Assembly (NCBI RefSeq): GCF_037042905.1
Contig: NC_087249.1
Location: 41,065,401 to 41,129,400, forward strand
DNA length: 64,000 nucleotides
DNA from: Lytechinus pictus
Taxonomy: Eukaryota; Echinodermata; Echinoidea; Temnopleuroida; Toxopneustidae
Direction: 5' to 3'
Numbering within the stretch: the stretch's first letter is position 1; each line of letters starts with the position of its first letter. Below are positions 59,059-64,000 of this stretch, one piece after another. The translations under genes were made by a program, and so were the position numbers. A model generated the notes under the pieces. The model was not told where the DNA came from. It searched no databases and worked only from the letters and a program-made list of their open reading frames with translations.

Positions 59059-59744
59059 CCCATTTTATTCATAATTACCCATTTGCATTTCATTTATCAT
59101 TAGAAAGTGTTGAACTGTGCTATTCTGTTTGGTAACCACCATCACTCATACTGCATGAATTCTATTTACTGCATATATATTCATGTATTCATTTTGATTC
59201 CTGTATTTAGACGTGATTCAATCCATTCTGTACATTCGACCTCGACTTACTCCATATCTCACAAGTCATAGGCTTGATGATACCGATATTGTGAAAGCCT
59301 CTCCGTTTTACAGATACACGCGCAAAATTGAAGTCCCATTATTGAATCGTTCTCTTAACCTACTTTTCAAATCACGATGTCACGGTGTATCAATTCTCTA
59401 AAGAATCGATGAGGATTTGAGTATGATACATTTACTTACGAGCTGTCATTTGAAATGAGGTTGGTAGTAATGCGTATCGTGCAATCCCTATGTAATTTCA
59501 TCACCATGATCACTAGTCCACAAATTACTGGAACATTGCATCCATTTCCAGGTAATACATCTGTTGTGTTATAGCTGAAACAGTGACAAATGATCATTAT
59601 TTTGCGTCGTATTGATAGTTGTTCTAGCTCTTACCTTGTATACAGACCGTACTAACCAGATAGTATTGTGGTCAAATCCTACTGCTGCTCTATCATCCTT
59701 TGGCAAATGCATCACTGTATACTTTGTCACTCTCCATTCAGGTG
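59059..59744. other. no gene seen (copy of 33761-34446)
   Basis: No difference noted from unit 1. Confidence 0.45.
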
Positions 59745-59748
59745 TTAA

Positions 59749-60375
59749 AGGGAAATCAAATCTTTGGAGCAAGTGGGCTTGTGCGGAAAGAGAAAAATCA
59801 AAGAATTAGATCAAAGAGAGTTTGAGAAAAATCGGACAAATAATGACAAAGTTATGAGCACTTGAATATTGCGATCACTTCTGCTATGGAGATCCTCTCA
59901 TTGGCAATGCGACAAAGATGTGTGATGTGACATTGTGAATAACTTTCCCAGTGATGGACTATAAAAAAAAATGTATATATATATTTATTTTTTTTTGCTT
60001 TTTATGGTGATACAAACTCTTTATATATAATTTATTCCTTAAAAAATCTGTATTACTCCTATAGAAAGAATACATGATTTACTAATAAATGTGATAAAAG
60101 AAGCAGTTTAAGTGAAATATATCGAAAAGTAGTAATGGGAAAGTTGTTCACATGACTGTGACATCACCATAGAGATAGTTAGTATACATCTCTATGGACA
60201 TCACACATCTTTGTCGCATTGCCAACTGAATGATCTACATTGTAATAATGATCCAAACTTCAAATGCTCATAACTTTCTTATTATTTATTCAATTTTTCT
60301 CAAACTTTCTTTGAACTGTTTCTTCGATTTTTTTGTTTTCACACAAGCTATCTTGTTTCAAAGTTTCATTTTCCG
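59749..60375. mobile_element. foldback MITE, TTAA target, unit 2
   Basis: Copy of 34451-35077 with one C/T substitution (GATTTACTAATA here). Confidence 0.75.
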
Positions 60376-61007
60376 TTAAGTTGGTACCCGGTAGTATGTA
60401 ATTCCAATGTCGTTGGCTTAGCGATGAAAGTATATTTACTGTTCATAGCCTAAATATTCCCCAGGGAGTAAAGATTGTGCATACGCAATCGCCATTGTTA
60501 GCTCTTTACAAAAGTATTGTTATCCCGTGTCACCCAGTTGAACAATTTAGTCCTATATCTGTATATGATTGGTCTAAACCCAGTATGATATGCGCCTGTT
60601 CCGTATTGCCAACCCTTTTATTCCCCCCCCCCCCCCCCCTTGAACTGATGGAGCACAAAATCTGTTTCTTCATAGTTTTTTTTTGTATTAATCTGCTTGA
60701 TCTACTTTCTCGAGTGGCTTGGGCATGGAAGAAAATAATGATACAATAACCACTCGTGCGTTTGAAAGATATGAAGTGTCTTCATGCTTGTGTCTCTCTT
60801 CGTGAAATGTCGGACGCTAACGTACAATATTGTGAAGTGGTTAGCTCATTCCTTGTTTGCTTTTGAAAATCTATATTTCACTATGGAAACAGGTTTTTCT
60901 TTTTTAAGCGGGGCAAACTTATCAGCATCTATCATTAACTGTGTAATATGAATAGCTGTAGGGTTGAAGTATACCCTTTCGAGATTTAAACTATTAGTAA
61001 TACAGGT
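60376..61007. other. no gene seen; C-run
   Basis: Copy of 35078-35708 with a 17-base C-run (16 in unit 1). Confidence 0.5.
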
Positions 61008-61528
61008 CAGGGTTGGGCTCAATTACAAGGTAATTGATCAATTACATAATTAATTACATTTTTTGAGTAATTGTTATTGTAATTAAAATTTTGAACGGGA
61101 AAGTAATTGCAATTGTAATTGAAAAAAAAAAGTAATTTACTTCCATTACTGTAAATTACTTTTAATTACATTCAATTACTTTACAGTAAACTCACTTAAT
61201 TTATAAATTAATTTCGTGACATTTTTCATGTCAACTGCTTCAGCCTCAAAGAGGGTAACAGGCAGAATCCGTGCTCTTTAACCTAAACCTTCATCTTTTC
61301 AGTTTCTCTGTAACTTAAAAGTATTTTGAAATAGGTGGTAATATGTACAGAAAAAATTTAGTGTCAGTTATGACTTTTCTAGAAAGTAATTGAAATTGTA
61401 ATTGACAAAAGTAATTGGTAATTGTAATCATAAAACATGTAATTTAATTGAAAAGTAATTGTAAATGAACATTTCTTCAATTATTTTATTGCAATTGTAA
61501 TTGAAGAAAGTTATTGAGCCAAACCCTG
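61008..61528. mobile_element. hAT-like AATTAC-rich element, unit 2
   Basis: Copy of 35709-36229. Confidence 0.75.
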
Positions 61529-61873
61529 AATACAGAGAATAAAATAGATTAGGCCTAGAATTGTGTTTGTGTGGTGAATCTAAGATGTTTTGAGAGAAAA
61601 TGTGTCTGTTTTGCTCCTTTGTTACACAATCAGTGAAATATTAAGTAGTGAATTGTTATTTAACTGGTCCTCTATTACAAGACTATACACTGCTCAGAAT
61701 GATGCATTACGGGTAATGAACCTGGCCAGATATGAGTAGTTGAGGACTTGAGATGAGGCTACCAAGTCTGCTGGTTCGTATGCCCTTTAAAAGATGCCCA
61801 CGCCCCGACTCTCTCTTTCTTCTTTCTACCCCCCTTCTGTCTTTACATTTAGTCATATAACATTATATATATA

Positions 61874-62697
61874 CAGTGCGTCCCACAAAAAACGAAACCG
61901 AGATTTATCGATGATTTATCATAACTTAATCACAAATACAATAGACAAATGACCTACCATTGTAAAGCTTAGAATCTTTTCTTTCATCTAAAATTACTTA
62001 GATTATTTCTCATTCACGCATGAGTGAGCAAAAATAAATTTGAAGAGGGGATACCAAAAAGTCATTTGGCGGGCTATATCTGGGTTTCAAAAAGAAAAAC
62101 ACATTTTTTAAAAGTTCAATATCTGCTCTTTAATTTTATACCTCAATTGCGGAAATGGTCAAGAAATAACAAAGTTCTGGTTATTTGAAATAAGGCTTGA
62201 ATTTCAATAATTTCATAAAATTAAGAGGTTCTACAGGCTCGCGTTCAAACTCACTCGACACTCCGTTTTGTTGACGATCAGCCATGCATTAAGTCTTTTG
62301 TTAACCGTGCGATATATAGCTTCTGTGGGAAACCGGTGAAAACACGTTTATTTAATGAAATTATGGAAATACAAGCATTGTTTCGAGGGAACATAACTTT
62401 TTTATTTCTTGACCATTTTTTGTGATTAAGGTATCAAATAAAAGAGCAGATATTGAACTTTTTAGGCATGTGATTTTCTTTTTGAAATTCAGATACCCCC
62501 CGCCAAATGAGTTTTTGGTATCCTTTCTTCAAATTGTTTTTGCTCACTCATGCGTGAATGGGGAATACTCTAAGTAATATCAGATGAAAGAAGAGATTCT
62601 AAGCTTTACATTGGTAGGTCATTTGTCTATTGTATTTTTGATTAAGTTATGATAAATCATCGCTTAATCTCGGTTTCGTTTTTTCTGGGACGCACTG
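61874..62697. mobile_element. foldback element, CAGTGCGTCCCA ends, unit 2
   Basis: Copy of 36575-37398. Confidence 0.85.
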
Positions 62698-63082
62698 TAT
62701 ATATATATATATATATGCATACATTTCTTCTTCCTTTTCTTCTTTCTATACATTTGCCTTTATGATTTCTTATATTCTTAAATCGCGTTAAAATAGTAAG
62801 CATCGGATTTGATAAAATTAAAAGAGATGCAATTTTCCCATACCAAATTAACAACATAGAAGTGCCTCCATCATTCTCCGGATTAAGGAAAATGCAAGAG
62901 CCATGTCATCATTTGAGTTTTACAGTGGTAAAAGTCACATTTTTATTAAGACCAAACTTCATTCTCATTGCCGTCGATCCGCTGCCTATGCTGGAGTTAG
63001 AAGACTAATATAAATTGAGTTATGTCGTATATTTTCTCGAATTTCTTGTATAAGTTACCAAGGGAATTGTAAAAACCTCATA

Positions 63083-63248
63083 CATTGTAAAAAATGAAGT
63101 GCTAATTTAGCACTTACAGTGCTTGTATAGTGACTGCACTACAAGTGCTGATTTTCTTGTTCAAATTTAAATTAGAAAATCAGCACTCGTAGTGCAGTCA
63201 CTATACAAGCACTGTAAATGCTAAATTAGCACATCATTTTTTACAGTG
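63083..63248. mobile_element. 166-bp foldback MITE copy a, unit 2
   Basis: Copy of 37784-37949. Confidence 0.9.
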
Positions 63249-63692
63249 TAATTATCAAATATCAAGTAATTCTGTGTCCTTTGATTGACGTTTGATATGC
63301 GGTATAGGATGCGTACAACATGTATAGCCAACAACTTCAGTCATCCAAACCTCTTTTATCATTGGTAAATCCCATTTTAGTCTCTGCTTTCTCATGTTTC
63401 TTTCACCAAAACTTCGTACTCATCACATTCATAATTTGAAACCAACTTCATTATATACTTAATGATACTATCTACAATGTGATTATTGCACAAAGTTCAC
63501 ATTTATTGAATATGACGAAATATATGTTGGGACGCATCAAAAGAATTTAGGCGCCCATTTCATAAAGACTTGCTGTTGCGGTAACCACGGCAACTACCAT
63601 TAAAAGGTCGATTTTATTTGGGGTTACGTACCACGAGATTCTTAAAAAGGGTCCAATATAATTACATACTGGTCAGTTTGCTTCAGAAACTA

Positions 63693-63858
63693 CACTGTAA
63701 AAAATGAAGTGCTAATTTAGCACTTAAAGTGCTTGTATAGTGACTGCACTACGAGTGCTAATTTTCTAGTTTAAATTTGAACTAAAAAATCAGCACTCGT
63801 AGTGCAGTCACTATGCAAGCACTGTAAGTGCTAATTTAGCACTTCATTTTTTACAGTG
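63693..63858. mobile_element. 166-bp foldback MITE copy b, unit 2
   Basis: Copy of 38394-38559; the window ends 142 bp later. Confidence 0.9.
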
Positions 63859-64000
63859 TACTGGGGTATAATTCAGACATTATGAGCGAGTCTAACACAC
63901 GGGGAAAATATGCTCATTCACCATGGTAGAGTTGTTATTTCAATCTAAAATAATGCCCATCATTTTTTTTTAGGTGTATCATGTTCTTTCAGTCTCCAAA

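Larger units (their letters stand above)
43910..64000. repeat. tandem duplication, unit 2 (truncated by window end)
   Basis: Repeats 18618-38701. Differences seen: one extra decamer in the left array; G-run 9 to 8 (28210); C-runs 16 to 17 (28345), 16 to 11 (28531), 13 to 11 (28926), 12 to 15 (30483) and 16 to 17 (35325); an A/T change near 27268; a C/T change near 34781. The paired open frames I compared translate identically outside these sites. Confidence 0.93.

Noticed and set aside
18618..64000. Tandem units as two alleles left in the assembly
   Set aside because: Not fully excluded, but near-absence of substitutions is unlike allelic divergence expected in such animals, and the units are joined directly inside a transposon end.

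Overview
This is AT-rich, intron-scale animal DNA with no prokaryotic signals. The mix of repeats (the GTCTCACCTGCAT-ended repeat with AGGTCAAAGGTCA monomers, the CGCGTAGCCAGG-ended element, foldback MITEs, a tRNA-derived SINE, a LINE) suggests a marine deuterostome, most likely an echinoderm such as a sea urchin. That assignment is inference from repeat style; no marker gene is present. The window is almost entirely mobile and tandem DNA. The only host gene I can support is the 3' part of one multi-exon gene on the minus strand (40.7-43.5 kb).

Layout: 0-12 kb holds simple repeats, small foldback elements, a perfect 46-bp palindrome carrying two TGACGTCA sites, and an inverted-repeat-flanked transposon (3957-8270) containing a dead, internally deleted LINE (4650-7416). 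12-16.8 kb holds two copies of an echinoderm-type repeat, each carrying a CACAGTGGGCC-ended hAT-like element at the same internal site. 16.8-18.6 kb is small repeats. 18610-24219 is the most unusual object: a 5.61-kb, almost perfect palindrome with 6-bp target duplications (GTCGTG) and AG...CT ends. Each arm carries an outer nuclear-receptor-like site cluster, a tandem 31/35-bp array, a TATA box with a 236-codon ORF, an intact 216-codon single-C2H2-finger gene, and a decamer array. The two arms meet at a central hairpin.

24.2-38.7 kb contains a hAT-like element with a 41-bp minisatellite and a series of foldback elements and a SINE. 38.6-43.9 kb carries the host gene end. The whole stretch 18618-43909 then starts again at 43910 as a direct tandem repeat of about 25.3 kb that runs off the window end (64000 corresponds to 38701). 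The left breakpoint lies 8 bp inside the terminus of the palindromic element, so the second element lacks its outermost 8 bp and its left target duplication. The two units differ, as far as I can see, by one decamer in the palindrome array, six C/G homopolymer length changes and two substitutions. The duplication is therefore either extremely recent or an assembly artefact.

How the parts relate: the four finger genes (two per palindrome) are identical in protein sequence, point outward from the hairpin-proximal arrays, and converge on the inward-reading outer ORFs. The palindrome looks like a self-contained inverted dimer of a 2.8-kb mobile unit. If the duplication is real, the minus-strand host gene copy at 40.7-43.5 kb is cut off from its 5' exons by the junction, and a complete copy would be expected just beyond the window.
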